A stretch of DNA of 64,000 bases, taken from positions 13,773,591-13,837,590 of the forward strand of contig OX326957.1 in the NCBI GenBank assembly GCA_946800325.1. Direction: 5' to 3'. Source of the stretch: Luzula sylvatica. Lineage: Eukaryota > Streptophyta > Magnoliopsida > Poales > Juncaceae. Of the stretch, positions 32,756-44,544 are shown piece by piece. The position numbers and the translations under genes are program-made. The stretch's first letter is position 1, and every line of letters begins with the position of its first letter. Under the pieces are notes generated by a model that saw nothing but the letters and a program-made list of their open reading frames with translations, was not told where the DNA came from and ran no database searches.

Positions 32756-35170
32756 TTGATTGTTAAAATTTTGGATTTGGCCGAAGAATCACGACCACTC
32801 TCTAATGATGAACTCCGTCTTCGAATTAAAACAAAGGAAAAAATTCACGATATCATAAATTATAAAGAGGAGTTGTGGCAACAAAGAAGCTCTTGCACTT
32901 GGCTTAAATTAGGCGATGCAAACACGAAATACTTTCACGCGATTGCGACCGCAAGAAACAAGGGAAACAAAATAACGGAGCTCAAAATAGGTGAGGAAAT
33001 AATTACGGACCCAACCACTATTATGAACAAATTCGACAACTACTATGAGGATATCCTCGGTTCGGCATCGTCGACAACGAGCACCTTCTTCGCTGACTGC
33101 CTCAGGCCAGAAACTGAAGGCAATATTGCCCTCTTTCTCTCGGACTTAGCATCCCCATTCTCCGAAACCGAAATCACGTCCACGATAATGACTATGAAAA
33201 AAGGAAAAGCAATAGGCCCCGAGGGGTTCCCCATAGAATTCTATCAACATTTCATTCAAACATTCAAACCACTTCTAGTCGGCATCTTTCACGATTTTTT
33301 TTGCCATAATCTAAATTTAAGCGCAATAAATGATGCTACTATATCGCTAATACCAAAAAAAGAATCGGCAAAGGAATTAAAAGATTTTCGCCCGATTAGT
33401 GTCATCAACACCATAGGAAAGATAATAGCCAAGACGCTTGCCTCGCGTCTTCAACCAAAAATGGAAGCGCTAATCCATAGAGATCAAGGGGCATTCATTA
33501 AAAAACGGTCCATTGCCGAGGTTTTTCTTTCGGCTAGGGAGCTCTTGAGCTCAACAAGGAAAAAAAAAATTCCGACGGTGATGATTAAAATAGACTTTCA
33601 TAAAGCTTTCGACACCATCTCATGGAAATTCATAACCGAATTATTGCGAACGCGCGAATTTCCGCCTCGTTGGATCACTTGGATATCTGACCTTCTAACG
33701 TCGGCCTCCTCAAGGGTCAAAATAAACGGCATGTTGGGGAAAAAATTCCGTCATAAAAGAGGGGTACGCCAAGGTGACCCGCTCTCTCCGATGATTTTTA
33801 ATCTCGTGGCGGATTCGCTCCAGGGATTCCTCCTTAAAATTAAAGGGCTTATGAGCACACCGGTTCGGTTCGCTGCAAGAGCTCTCCAATATGCCGATGA
33901 CACGGTCATCTTCGTCGAGGCCCACCCGAACAACCTTAAAATCCTATCTTACGCGCTAAATTTATTTCAATCAATAACCGGACTAAAAATAAATTGGGAC
34001 AAAACCGCTTTTGTCCCAATTGCGGTACCGGACGAGCTACATGCCACGATCAAGAGGATTCTCCGTTGCACCCAAAAAGAGCTCCCCATCCTCTACTTAG
34101 GGATGCCTCTAAACTACAAAAAACCGAGGAAAATCGACTTCGTACCGCTAATTAAAAAAATGCAATCAAGACTATCGGGTTGGAAAGGAAAATTCTTATC
34201 TTTTGGGGGTCGATTAACACTCGCTAAATCGGTCCTCAATGCGATCCCAACGTATTTCATGCAATGTTTTAAATTGCCAAGTTGGTTAATAAAGGAAATG
34301 AATAAAATAACAAGGAAATTTGTATGGCGAGGAGACCAAAATTGTGCGGGTGCAAATTGTCTCGTTAATTGGAAAAAAGTATGCCTACCTATACGAAATG
34401 GAGGTTTGGGGTTGATTAACCTAGAAACGCATAATAACGCCCTTCTCCTTAAATGGCTTTGGAAAATTTCGGTAGAACATCAAGGAATGTGGGGGTCAAC
34501 CGTATCCGAAATATATGGCATCAATCATGCCACCAACCTATCCTCCATACCCGCAAACCACCTCTCCTATTTTCTCAAAGATCTAATAAAATTAATTCCC
34601 CTTTTCGACATAGCTTTCGTCTTGGACCCGGTCACATCCTCGCCATCTTGGCTCGGTAAGGAGGCCACCTTCTCCACATCCGCAACCTATGACCTAATCA
34701 TAAATCCGGGGATTAGATGTGCATGGAATGAAAAACTTTGGAAAATAAAGGCACCGCTAAAAGTGAGATTTTTTGGATGGCTCGCGAGCCTCGGAAGGAT
34801 ACTAACCGGTGACAACCTCACCAAAAGGAATTTCCCGAATGTTCAGGGTTGCGTAAATTGCAATGCTCGGGAAGAAACGGGTCGCCATCTATTGATCGAT
34901 TGTCCTTACGCACGAAGAATATGGAGAGGCATCTCGGCCCATCTCGGCGTCTCCGTCCAAGGAAAAGCAACAATAGTAGACTTTTGGTTGAAGAATAGAG
35001 CCACCCAAACTACCGACGGAAAAGCAAATTTCGATACCTTGTTCTTAGCAACAATGTGGACCATTTGGAAAGAACGGAACGCTCGATTATTCAACGGAAA
35101 GAAGGCACCGGCATCTATAACAATAGCAAGGGCTATTGCTGAAGGCTCGAGTTGGATCAAGCACTGTTAA
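32756..35170 (+). CDS. LINE ORF2 fragment: reverse transcriptase with C-terminal zf-RVT domain
   Basis: 804 open codons from the first in-frame ATG; the frame is open back to the insertion point at 32700, so this ATG is not the native start (full plant L1 ORF2 is about 1,200-1,300 residues). RT signatures: DFRPISVINTIGKI at about 209; catalytic Asp in KIDFHKAFDTISW at about 280; GVRQGDPLSPMIFNLVADSL; YADDTVIF at about 379-386. The C-terminal zf-RVT region runs from about 655 (WNEKLWKIKAPLKVRFFGWL) through CVNCNAREETGRHLLIDCPYARRIW. The full protein would nick target DNA and reverse-transcribe LINE RNA. Lacking the N-terminal endonuclease, this copy is not autonomous. GC content and codon use differ from the AT-rich surroundings. 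Confidence 0.95.
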   Translation: MIVKILDLAEESRPLSNDELRLRIKTKEKIHDIINYKEELWQQRSSCTWLKLGDANTKYFHAIATARNKGNKITELKIGEEIITDPTTIMNKFDNYYEDILGSASSTTSTFFADCLRPETEGNIALFLSDLASPFSETEITSTIMTMKKGKAIGPEGFPIEFYQHFIQTFKPLLVGIFHDFFCHNLNLSAINDATISLIPKKESAKELKDFRPISVINTIGKIIAKTLASRLQPKMEALIHRDQGAFIKKRSIAEVFLSARELLSSTRKKKIPTVMIKIDFHKAFDTISWKFITELLRTREFPPRWITWISDLLTSASSRVKINGMLGKKFRHKRGVRQGDPLSPMIFNLVADSLQGFLLKIKGLMSTPVRFAARALQYADDTVIFVEAHPNNLKILSYALNLFQSITGLKINWDKTAFVPIAVPDELHATIKRILRCTQKELPILYLGMPLNYKKPRKIDFVPLIKKMQSRLSGWKGKFLSFGGRLTLAKSVLNAIPTYFMQCFKLPSWLIKEMNKITRKFVWRGDQNCAGANCLVNWKKVCLPIRNGGLGLINLETHNNALLLKWLWKISVEHQGMWGSTVSEIYGINHATNLSSIPANHLSYFLKDLIKLIPLFDIAFVLDPVTSSPSWLGKEATFSTSATYDLIINPGIRCAWNEKLWKIKAPLKVRFFGWLASLGRILTGDNLTKRNFPNVQGCVNCNAREETGRHLLIDCPYARRIWRGISAHLGVSVQGKATIVDFWLKNRATQTTDGKANFDTLFLATMWTIWKERNARLFNGKKAPASITIARAIAEGSSWIKHC

Positions 35171-35336
35171 GGATACCCCTCTAGGGATAAAAGTTGGTCT
35201 AGTATTAGTTTACTTAGTACACTAATTCTACTACTTACCGTTCTTTTTACATATTCATGTAAAATTATAAACCGATGTATTAAACTTGCTTTAATATATC
35301 ATAAGAAGCTATGCTTCTTTTATTTCAAAAAAAAAA
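35171..35336 (+). terminator. LINE 3' UTR and poly(A) tail
   Basis: A 155-base 3' UTR after the stop, ending in a run of about 11 A (35326-35336) that marks the RNA 3' end used to prime integration. The 14-bp TSD follows directly. Confidence 0.85.
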
Positions 35337-36028
35337 ATATAATACTTTCAGAACTCATCTATGTATAGAATAATTACATGGCCTATTCTTTTTTTTGTTG
35401 TATTTCCGTAGAAGCATAAATTGTTACCATGTAAATTAAATTTGTAACTCAACTACCGATAGGTTTTATATGTATAATCTTGATGTGCCATTTCTTTTTT
35501 TCTTTTTCTCGACAGCTCATTTTTATCTATCAAATAGTAATACGTATATTATGGCAGTGTATAATAATATAAGAAATATTGTGAGTTTAAGAAAAATCAT
35601 ATCATTACAATAGTTAATGCAATATAAAATATAAAATCAATTAAACCATACCACATATATAGTCACCAAACACCATTAATATATGTACTAATATATTTTT
35701 ATTAATCGAGAAGACAAGCAAAATGATACATAATATTACATTTAATAGTTAAAATTAACATCACATGTAGCAAAAAAACGTAACTAAAATTTGTTTAGGT
35801 TTGTATGCTATTTTTAAATTTACATCTTAAATGACACATTTCCGTTTATGATAAATGTTTATGATTTAAGAAGTTATTATGTTTTGATGCATTTTTGTTT
35901 CTTAAGTTTTGAAAATTTAATTATAAAGTTTTTTGAACAAAAATATATATGCAACCCGTTTAGTGTTATATAAGATTCCAACAATTATAGTTTTAAAAAA
36001 AAAAAAATAATAATAATAATAATAATAA

Positions 36029-36262
36029 GGGGAGTTCTATGATATACCCATTTTCTTATGATAGACCAATTTTCAAAACAAAAAAAAATCGAATATTTGT
36101 TAAATAATAAATTTTTTTTGTAAGATTCTAGTGTATATTTATCATTTGATGTTATGTAAAACATAAATTTTGTATAATTAATTAATAAATAGTAAAAATT
36201 CTTAAAATAATTTTTTGAAAAAATTTCCATGATAAGAAAATGGGTCTATTGTAGCACTTCCC
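36029..36262. mobile_element. Mutator-type MITE, copy 2, 234 bp
   Basis: Ends GGGGAGTTCTATGATA and TATTGTAGCACTTCCC, matching the family member at 28950-29181 along its length (for example GTAAGATTCTAGTGTATATT). The 9-bp TSD TAATAATAA is at 36020-36028 and 36263-36271, though the left side lies in a (TAA)n run, which weakens it. The related blocks at 43425-43465 and about 55010-55090 (inverted) lack the insertion. Confidence 0.82.
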
Positions 36263-36706
36263 TAATAATAATACTTACTTCAATTATGTAAATAACAGCT
36301 TTATCCAAGGCCATATCATATATATCATGCCATAAGAGTGAGTAGCTAGTCACAACATAAGCATGTGCAAAGTTAGAAGACAGTAGACACTATAAACATG
36401 AAACCAAGAACTAAATCCAAATGCATAATTTCTAATTTTTAATATGTTAATTGTTGTATTAATATATCCAAAAAATTGTTTTGATTTTTTCTCAAGACAT
36501 TGGAGGAAACTAATTGTGAGATATCATATTATAATTCAAAAGCTTTTCCCTAGGCCAATATTAATTTATCTGGAGTAATGAATTTATCATTTAGAAATAT
36601 CCATGTAATGAATTTACCATTTAGAAATATTCATGTACATCACATGCTTATGTACGTTGTGCAAAATTGATCCTCATCAATCAGAAAACAATTCACAAAA
36701 TTGCTC

Positions 36707-36790
36707 TAATTGATCGATCCGAGCGATCTGAGAAGTTATTTGCATTTGGTTGGAAAACGTTCACCCGACCTTGGATCCGAACCCAAAAAC
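36707..36790 (-). pseudogene. Acidic/CCHC gene family: small 3' fragment
   Basis: TTGATCGATCCGAGCGATCT and AGTTATTTGCATTTGG match the region just after the zinc knuckle of copy 6 (60440-60510), on the same strand. It lies at the edge of block Q, as copy 4 does at 44540. Only about 80 bases remain. Confidence 0.55.
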
Positions 36791-37209
36791 CTTGTTTATA
36801 AGAAGAAGAAAAAATTAGTAAAAAAAATTAACGTCCGGATTCAATTTTAGTAAAAAAAAATAATGGAGTAAGTTCAATTAGTATGAGCACTTGCGAAGAA
36901 AAATGTGAACTCAAGAGTCACAAATATAGTGTGGCTTCGGATACATGAAGCTCGAATTGAAAGCCATTTTCATCATATTTATAATTTCATTCAATAAATT
37001 TAGTGAGAAATCAATTTACCAATGCATAATACAATTTTTCGGTGATTGTTTATAAGAAATTGGAGAACACCAAAATAACAAAACATGTAATTCAACAGTA
37101 TTAATAATAATAATTTTCTTAATAATCTTTTCCCAATTTATATAATTTTATTTTATAAGATTAACGAAGAATTGTTATTTCAACAATAATTCAGTTAATA
37201 TTTTGAGTT
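36791..37209. other. No gene seen
   Basis: AT-rich sequence between block Q and the second P-like block. No repeats, frames or termini recognised. Confidence 0.35.
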
Positions 37210-38239
37210 TTGATATGGAGTGGTTTTTTTTTAATAATACAAGAGATAGTGAGTTTAAGAAAAATCATATCATTACAATAGTTAATGCAATATATAATAT
37301 AAAATCAATTAAACCATACCACATATATAGTCACCAAACACCATTAATATATGTACTGATATATTTTTATTAATCAAGAAGACAAACAAAATGATACATA
37401 ATATTACATTTAATAGTTAAAATTAACATCACATGTAGCAAAAAACGTAACTAAAATTTGTTTAGCTTTGTATGCTATTTTTAAATTTACATCTTTAATG
37501 ACATATTTCCGAACGTACTGCTTGACCCGTATACTTGACCGTCAACAAATTTATGATAAATGTTTATGATTTTAGAAGTTATTATGTTTTGATACATTTT
37601 TGTTTCTTAAGTTTTGAAAATTTAATGACCCATTTACATTTTTAATGACACGTTTACATCTTTAATGACACATTTACATTTTTTTTTTTTACTTCACGGA
37701 AATTCTAAATTGGCAAACAAAAAAGAAAATCCTTTTTCTTAAGCATATTAAAAAACAACTCCATAATCAAGAAACTAATAAACACAAAGGAAGGAACTGC
37801 TAATATGTGAATTGACTTATATGCATATTGATATATCCAAAAATTTGTTTTAATTTTTTATTAACACATTGAAGGGAATTAAATGTGAGATATTAATTAG
37901 TTCAATGTGTCCAACTAGTGATAGAATTGGTTTTTCTGTATATTTAGAAGGACAACATTATGAAAAAAAAAATAACAGAAATATGAGAAACTAAATTTAT
38001 TTTCCTTGATAATTACCTTGAATAAAACAAAATTAAAAAAATTTAATTCCGTGACCCTCGTGTCATTTTTCAATTTTTTTTAACATCAAACGAACCCATA
38101 CTAGAAAGATGACATTTCAATTCTGAGTTCATATAAAATTTTCATACATTGGAAATATATTTGGGGAATATAAAGAAGAGGGCATATATGGCGACAGAGC
38201 ATAATTTAAGTTACGTATAAAGTAAAGAAAATTCCTATA

Positions 38240-41200
38240 ATTTCCTGCCTCCGCGTCATCAAATCGTCCTCGGCCGTCTGATCTGGGATCTGCAGTTTGA
38301 TTGAACTATGGTCGTCTGATATGCTTTTGTTGATGATTAGTTGTGGACCGCTTGATTTTATCTGAAAGATTTTTGACCATGTGATTTATGGGAGTCATTG
38401 TCGGTGGGTGTTTTTTTTTAATGGTCTCGATCTATGTGGTTCGTATCTGGGTTTTATGTATTGAGTTTTTTGGTGTATCATGCACCGGTAGAATATAATT
38501 TTTCCATGATCCTGTTCTTTGTGAGCTTTGCATCCAATATATATTTCTTCTTTTTGGTTCATTTGTTATTTTTTCTACCCTCATTTATTCCTCCTTTCTC
38601 TGTTTGGTCGGAGGCGGCTGTGATTACCCTTCTCTTTTGCTTCCTTCCTATTTTGTCGATGGGATTTGTTGGTTTTTTTGAGAGGCCCTGAATATTTTTC
38701 TTCTTTCGTCCTTCTGGTACTCGCTTCTCTGTTGTCGTATATTAAGAGTTCATATTTTTTGATAAAAAAAAAGAGTTCTTATTTTGATTTTGTCAGTTGG
38801 TGTTTCATTTGAATTTTCTGCTCATGTTCTTTGACGTTTAGGGTTATTTGTGTTTTTTGTTGGATAGTGATCTCTTGGTTTCGTCTTTGTGTTCTTTTGA
38901 TCGGAATGGTTCAGTGATTTCTATCGCTGATGGATTATTTTTCTATTTTTTGCTGTTTTTGTTTTAATGTTTTCAGACATGTTGTGCTGTTTATCTTCTT
39001 TGTTTTTTTTTCTTTTTTAATTTCTTATTCTCGCTCTTTGATTCTATCCTGTGGAATTTCTTTATGATTATACATGACTTAGAATTTGTCATGTATTCGA
39101 AATGAATTTTAGATTGATGGTGCGTTGGCTTGACTGTGTTATGTCGTCTTCCTTTCTTCTTCTTCTTCTTCTTACTTCTTCCTCTTGCTCTCTGATTATG
39201 TTGTGAAAAAGCACTGAACTTTTGTTGTGGGATCCCTTTGGAATTGTAAATGAACTTAGAATGGTTCGTGCATATGGAATGAAGTTTGGATTGATGGTGT
39301 GTTGGGTTAGGTTTGTTCAGCCGTGCCTTTCTCTACTTGCGTTGTAAAAATATTGGTATTGATGCTCATTGGTGATCTCTACTGTTTTTGATTAGGACTT
39401 TATTGTGTGCTGAATTTATTTCGTATTCGAATCTCTTGGGTTAGATGTATCTGATCAAATTGAGGGGTTCAGGTGAATGGACTCGATTTTCTGAATTCAG
39501 TCGAAAAATGACGAGTGATAAATAATTTAAAGGCAAATATGGTTTCATTGAGTTCCGTAATGAATAAAATCTGAATGAATATCTATTTAGTCTGTCTATC
39601 CTGTGTTAGAATCTAATGAAGTGTCGTGAATAATCTCGGGTTGAATGTGGGCTCATTGTGTCATGTGATGGATATTGTCGGAACACATGTGAACTCATCG
39701 AATCTATTCAAAACTATGTTATCTGAGTAGTGATGGCCTCTTTTTATTATTCCTCACACGTTTTGTCTTTCTTTTCTTTTGACTTACCTGTTTTCTTCTC
39801 TCTTTGTTTTCTTTCTCATTTATGTTTTGAACCGATGAGCCAATGAAGACAATTATGAAAATTATACTAGATTGAGGGGCCTAATTGAATTGATTTAATT
39901 TTGTGATGTAAAAGGCAAACAAATTCTGAGGCCATCTCTGATCGATCGGTTTCCTGCTCTCTTTATTTTCTTTCTTATTTGTGTTTTCAGCAGATGAACC
40001 AATGAAGTACCCACGAAAAGTATACAAGATTGAGGGTCTTAATTGAGGCCATCTCTTTATTGTCTTTATGGATTTGTTTAATGTTGCGTGTGTTCATGTT
40101 GGTAATGTTGGAAAAAAAAGTCTATGTTCGAGTTCTGGCACATTGTGTACTAGGTTGAAATTGGAGTTGATGAAATTGTGTGAGACATATGCCGGCTGCT
40201 CGAGTTCTGGCACATTTATGTTTCTGGCTCATTCTGATCATTCGCCTCCTTTCTCTGTTCTCTCGACTCTGTGTGCCTTTTCTCACGTAATGTGGTGCTA
40301 CGTGTTATAAGTTTTGAGTTTATGGTTATGTAATTCTAAATAAATTGCTGCAATTTCTTGCCTCCATGTCGTAAAATCGTTATGGACCGTCCAGTCTGTG
40401 ATTGATCTGCGATATGCTGATTGATTGAATTCTGTCCGTCTGTTATGCTTTTGTCAGTGATTAAATGTGTACCGCTTGATTTTGTTTGGGTAATTTTGAG
40501 CCGTGCGATCTCTGTGGGTCGTCGTCGCTGGAAATTTTTTTTAATCTGTTTGGTTTGTGTGTGTATTCTATGTACGATTTTCTCGCTTTATGATGCACTG
40601 GCCCAGTGTGTATTTGGAATGGTTCTTCTGTGTATGAGTTGTGTTTGTAAGTCATGCTTCTCTCAGAAGTCGAGTGTGACTAAAGTAAATTACCTCGGTT
40701 TACGACCACAAATATGAGATGTGATGAATGATCCCGGGTTTGATTTCGACTCACTCGGTGTTCTAATAGGTAATGTCGGAATGAATGTGAACTCATCAAA
40801 TCTATTCAAAACAAATCATCTCAATAGTGATGCCTTCTTATTTCTCAGATCTTTTCTCACACTTTTCTTCTTATTGATCAGTTTTGTTATCTTTATGTTT
40901 TCTTTCTCATTTATGTTTTCATCCGATCAGTCAGTGAAGAGATATAGGGGACTAATCAAATTAATTTGATTTTGTGTTGTTTCGAAAGTCGATATATTGT
41001 ATAAAGAGCACAAGAAAGTCTGAGGCCATCGGAAATTATTTATGTTTTCTTTATTTTTTGAGGTTCGTTTCATGCTGTGTGTGTTCATGTCCGTGAATGG
41101 TTATTTAGTTGGTCGTCCTTTTGTTATTACTAGATTTATTGGAATTATTCTTTCTTACTTTTTCTCTGTGTTTTTTTTTGTATTCATGTCAATATTTTTT

Positions 41201-41260
41201 GTATATTCATGCTATCAAATTAGTGTGTTGCCGTTGTGATAATGAGTGATATTAACATGT
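38240..41260 (+). repeat. Nested direct duplications inside Helitron C
   Basis: About 38240-38470 (CCTGCCTCCGCGTCATCAAA, TATGCTTTTGTTGATGATTA) recurs at about 40350-40560. About 39610-39740 (GTGAACTCATCGAATCTATT) recurs at 40705-40835. A third block (TTTTCTTTCTCATTTATG, TGAGGCCATC) occurs at about 39800, 39960 and 40890. About 39080-39150 recurs at 39250-39310. The order is kept, suggesting a 2.1-kb duplication plus smaller ones of one captured sequence, probably a promoter/leader with introns. Confidence 0.65.
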
Positions 41261-41457
41261 CTATAACCGAAGCAAATGCTGTCACACATTCTATGCAATG
41301 TCAAATGATAGTTGCCGTACAGAGTTCTATCAACATATTCTCACGTGTGAAAGAGCTAATTGCGTTTTTCGACTTATCTTCTTCAATGAATTGTGTACAT
41401 GCCAAAGATGCGTTACTTGATTTGATGTTATTAATTCATGATAATAAGTTTCAATAA
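41236..41457 (+). other. 73-codon open frame near the Helitron C 3' end
   Basis: Encodes MIMSDINMSITEANAVTHSM... ending ALLDLMLLIHDNKFQ. Its composition looks more like ordinary protein than most frames in this window, and it lies just before the Helitron 3' hairpin. No domain recognised. It may be the last exon of a captured gene or chance. Confidence 0.25.
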
Positions 41458-41660
41458 GCCTTTTCTTACATGTGCCTAATAAAAAGCTGAACGCCCGCGC
41501 AATGGCGCGGGAAAAAAACTAGTTTTCCTATAAAGAACCCCTTCAAACCTTTACACCAAAAAAAAATAAAATCTTCAAACAAGATTTCTGTTTTGTTTAC
41601 ACAACAATCTTAACACATGATGCAATTAAATTTCCTTTCAAGAACCTTTGATATTTACAT

Positions 41661-42439
41661 TTCTTATTTGCATTTTATAAAATCACAACACAATTTGATA
41701 GATATTTATAAGTTTAAGAAGTTATTTACATGGTTAAACTATCTTTTAATTTGAAATTTTTTTGTTTGCTTAAAAACACAAATATAATCTACTTAGTATT
41801 ATACGAGATTCTTCTTGTTATAATTTTTACAAAAATAAATAATAGTAATACTTAAAAATTCTATTATGCAAATAAATGTTTTAAAAATCTACTATGTAAA
41901 TATGTATTTTTTTTACATAATATATTTACAAGTTGAAATTATGAGAAATGTATGTATGAATTATGCTAATACGGATGTCAAAATAAAGAAAAAATTAAAA
42001 TAAATGTATTTGATGTGTTTATAAAATTAAATTTTAAAAATAATACTAATATATGTTGTATGTTTTATAATATTACGTATTAAATTATTACTATTTCATA
42101 TATATATTTTTCATATTTCATTGATTTCACTTTGATCATGTAATATTGTGTGAAATATTATACAATTAATTAGACTTGGTCTAATGTGATTCTAACCAAT
42201 AATAATATGCCACGTCATTAATATAGCATGATGTGAGTTTCTAGGAATGCTTAAAACATGGTCTAAAATAATGACATATAAATGACTACACAAATATGAT
42301 CTTAGAAAACTCTAACAAAAAATAAATTATTGAGATTAAACCACATCACTACATCTAATGGTTCAAATTATAACTAAAAATAATCATACAAAATGCATAT
42401 TTTAAATTGATCAAACGATCCTCATGAATCATTGATAAT
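41661..42439. other. No gene seen
   Basis: AT-rich sequence beyond the end of the left arm. No termini or frames. Confidence 0.35.
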
Positions 42440-44540
42440 TAGCTAACACCATAATCATGAAACTAATAAACACAAAGGAAGGAACTGATAATATGTGAAT
42501 TGACTTATATGCATATTAATATATCCAAAAATTTGTTTTAATTTTTTCTTAACACATTGAAGGGAATTAAATGTGAGATATTATCCAGTTCAATGTGTCC
42601 AACTAGTGATAGAATTGGTTTTTCTGTATATTTTGAAGGACACCATTATGAAAAAAAATAACAGAAATATGAGAAACTAAATTTATTTTCCTTGATAATT
42701 ACCGTGAATAAAAGAAAATTAAAAAAATTTAATTCCGTGACCCTCGTGTCATTTTTCATTTTTTTCTAACATCAAAGACCCATACTAGAAAGGTGACATT
42801 TCAATTCTGAGTTCATATAAAATTTTCATACATTGGAAATATATTTGGGGAATATAAAAAAGAGGGCATATATGGTGACAGAGCATAATTTCCCTATAAA
42901 GAACACCTTCAAACCTTTACTCCAAAAAAAAAAAAAAAAAAAAAGTATTAATAATAATAATAATTTATGATTAAAGAGTATATAATGTGTAACATGATAA
43001 TAATATAAGAAATATTGTGAGTTTAAGAAAAATCATATCAGTACAATAGTTAATGCAATATACAATATAAAATCAATTAAACCATACCACATATATAGTC
43101 ACCAAACACCATTAATATATGTACTAATATATTTTTATTAATCAAGAAGACATGCAAAATGATACATAATATTACATTTAATAGTTAAAATTAACATCAC
43201 ATATGTAGCAAAAAGCGTAACCGAAATTTGTTTAGCTTTGTATGCTATTTTTAAATTTACGTCTTAAATGACACATTTCCGTTTATGATAAATGTTTATG
43301 ATTTTAGAAGTTATTATGTTTTGATACATTTTTGTTTCTTAAGTTTTCAAAATTTAATTATAAAGTTTTTTGAACAAAAATATATATATAACCCATTTAG
43401 TGTTACATAAGATTCCAACAATTATAGTTTTAAAAATAATAATAATAATAATAATACTTAAATTCAATTATGTACATAATGCATTGTTTTACATTGTATT
43501 TTCTCACATAATATATTTACAAATTTAAATTAGAAAAAAACGTTACGAAGGAACCATACTAATATAAGTATGAAAATAAAGAGAAACATATGAGAATATA
43601 TGTGACGGATTTTTTAAATTAAAGTTCCAAAATAATACCAATAATATAAGATTTATGTTTAATAATATTATATTATTATTATTATTATTTCATATGAAGA
43701 AATTTGATAACTTTAGTTTTAAAAAAACGTGATGATATTTTCTTCAATTGAATTGGAGCAGTAGGCTATATCCGGTTCTATATCACACTGTCCCATAATA
43801 CCCATCCTAAATGTAGGGCTAAGATCAGATCAGATCTTTCAAACAAGTAACTAAAATTTGTGGTGTGGTGTATTGAAGAATTACTTATTTATTCAATAAT
43901 GATTTTATGGTTTCTTTATGATATTTTTTGGATCTATATTTGATAGAAATAAGTAAATACTGAGAAAATGAATATATTTCATGTTGCATTGAATTCTGAT
44001 TAGGGTTGTTTTGTATTCATGCTATTTCAGGCGGTTCGTTCCGTTTTAGGTTTGGAGTTAACCAAGTTCAAGTTTTGATAATTTGATTATTATTTTTAAA
44101 TTTAGAGGACAAATAGTTTTTTAGGGTCGAGTCATATATCAACAGCTTTATCCTAGGCCATATGAATATCATATATATCATGCCATAAGAGTGAGTGAGT
44201 ACACCTAGTCACAACATAAGCATGTGCAAAGTTAGTAGACACTATAAACATCAAACTAAGAACTAAATCCAAATGCACAATTTCTAATTTTTAATATGTT
44301 AATTGTTATGCGTATTAATATATCCAAAAAAAAATTTGATTTTTTCTCAAGACATTGGAGGAAACTAATTGTGCGATATCATATCATAATTCAACAGCTT
44401 TTCCGTAGGCCAATATTAATTTATATGGAGTAATGAATTTTCCATTTAGAAATATCCTACATCACATGCTTATGTTGTGCAAAATTGATCGTCATCAATC
44501 AGAAAACAATTCACCAAATTGCTCTAATTCACCAAATTGC
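42440..44540 (+). repeat. Third copy of blocks R, P and Q in a different order
   Basis: Block R at 42440-42900, an A run at 42921-42945, block P at 42960-43465 and block Q at 44140-44535, same orientation as the left arm. Here R precedes P, consistent with a tandem or circularly permuted arrangement. It supplies empty sites for Helitron C (about 42885) and MITE copy 2 (about 43430-43465). About 43600-44130 contains other repeat sequence shared with 54870-55020 inverted. Confidence 0.7.
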
Positions 44541-44544
44541 TCTA

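Larger units (their letters stand above)
32700..35336 (+). mobile_element. L1-type LINE, 5'-truncated, with TSD and poly(A) tail
   Basis: The insert starts at AGGAATGGGCAAAG and ends in a run of about 11 A after TTTATTTC. The 13-14 bp TSD ATATAATACTTTCA is at 32686-32699 and 35337-35350. The inverted copy of the host repeat at 55890-55907 shows the empty site (reading CACATTATAATACTTTCAG on the minus strand). The endonuclease part of ORF2 and all of ORF1 are missing, the usual result of incomplete target-primed reverse transcription. The remaining frame is unbroken, so the insertion is young. Confidence 0.96.
38212..41522 (+). mobile_element. Helitron C, about 3.3 kb, with internal duplications
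   Basis: The 3' end is excellent: hairpin CCCGCGC-AATG-GCGCGGG (41494-41511, perfect 7-bp stem), seven bases, then CTAG (41519-41522) and T. The related block R at 42880 and the inverted one at 53835 run uninterrupted through the insertion point (GCATAATTTCCCTATAAAG), giving empty sites. The 5' end is placed at TACGTATAAAGTAAAGAAAA (38212), shared with Helitron B. The interior is T-rich and GC-richer than its surroundings, with gene-like leader sequence but no Rep/helicase. Confidence 0.82.
31240..41660 (+). repeat. Left arm of a large inverted repeat (blocks S-P-Q-R), expanded by insertions
   Basis: Anchors in order: AAGGTCCCCTGTACTGTATTC (31250), block S (32150-32460), the LINE target (32686), block P (35545-36000), block Q (36280-36670), a second P-like block (37210-37680), block R (37720-38205), then TTTTCCTATAAAGAACCCC and ACAATCTTAACACATGATGC up to about 41660. 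The same anchors run in reverse order at 57640-53730. Inserted here but not in the other arm are the LINE, one MITE and a Helitron. The core without insertions is roughly 4 kb. The nature of the core element is unknown. Confidence 0.7.

Noticed and set aside
33043..35160. Minus-strand frames over the LINE
   Set aside because: They are antisense shadows of the intact LINE ORF2 frame.
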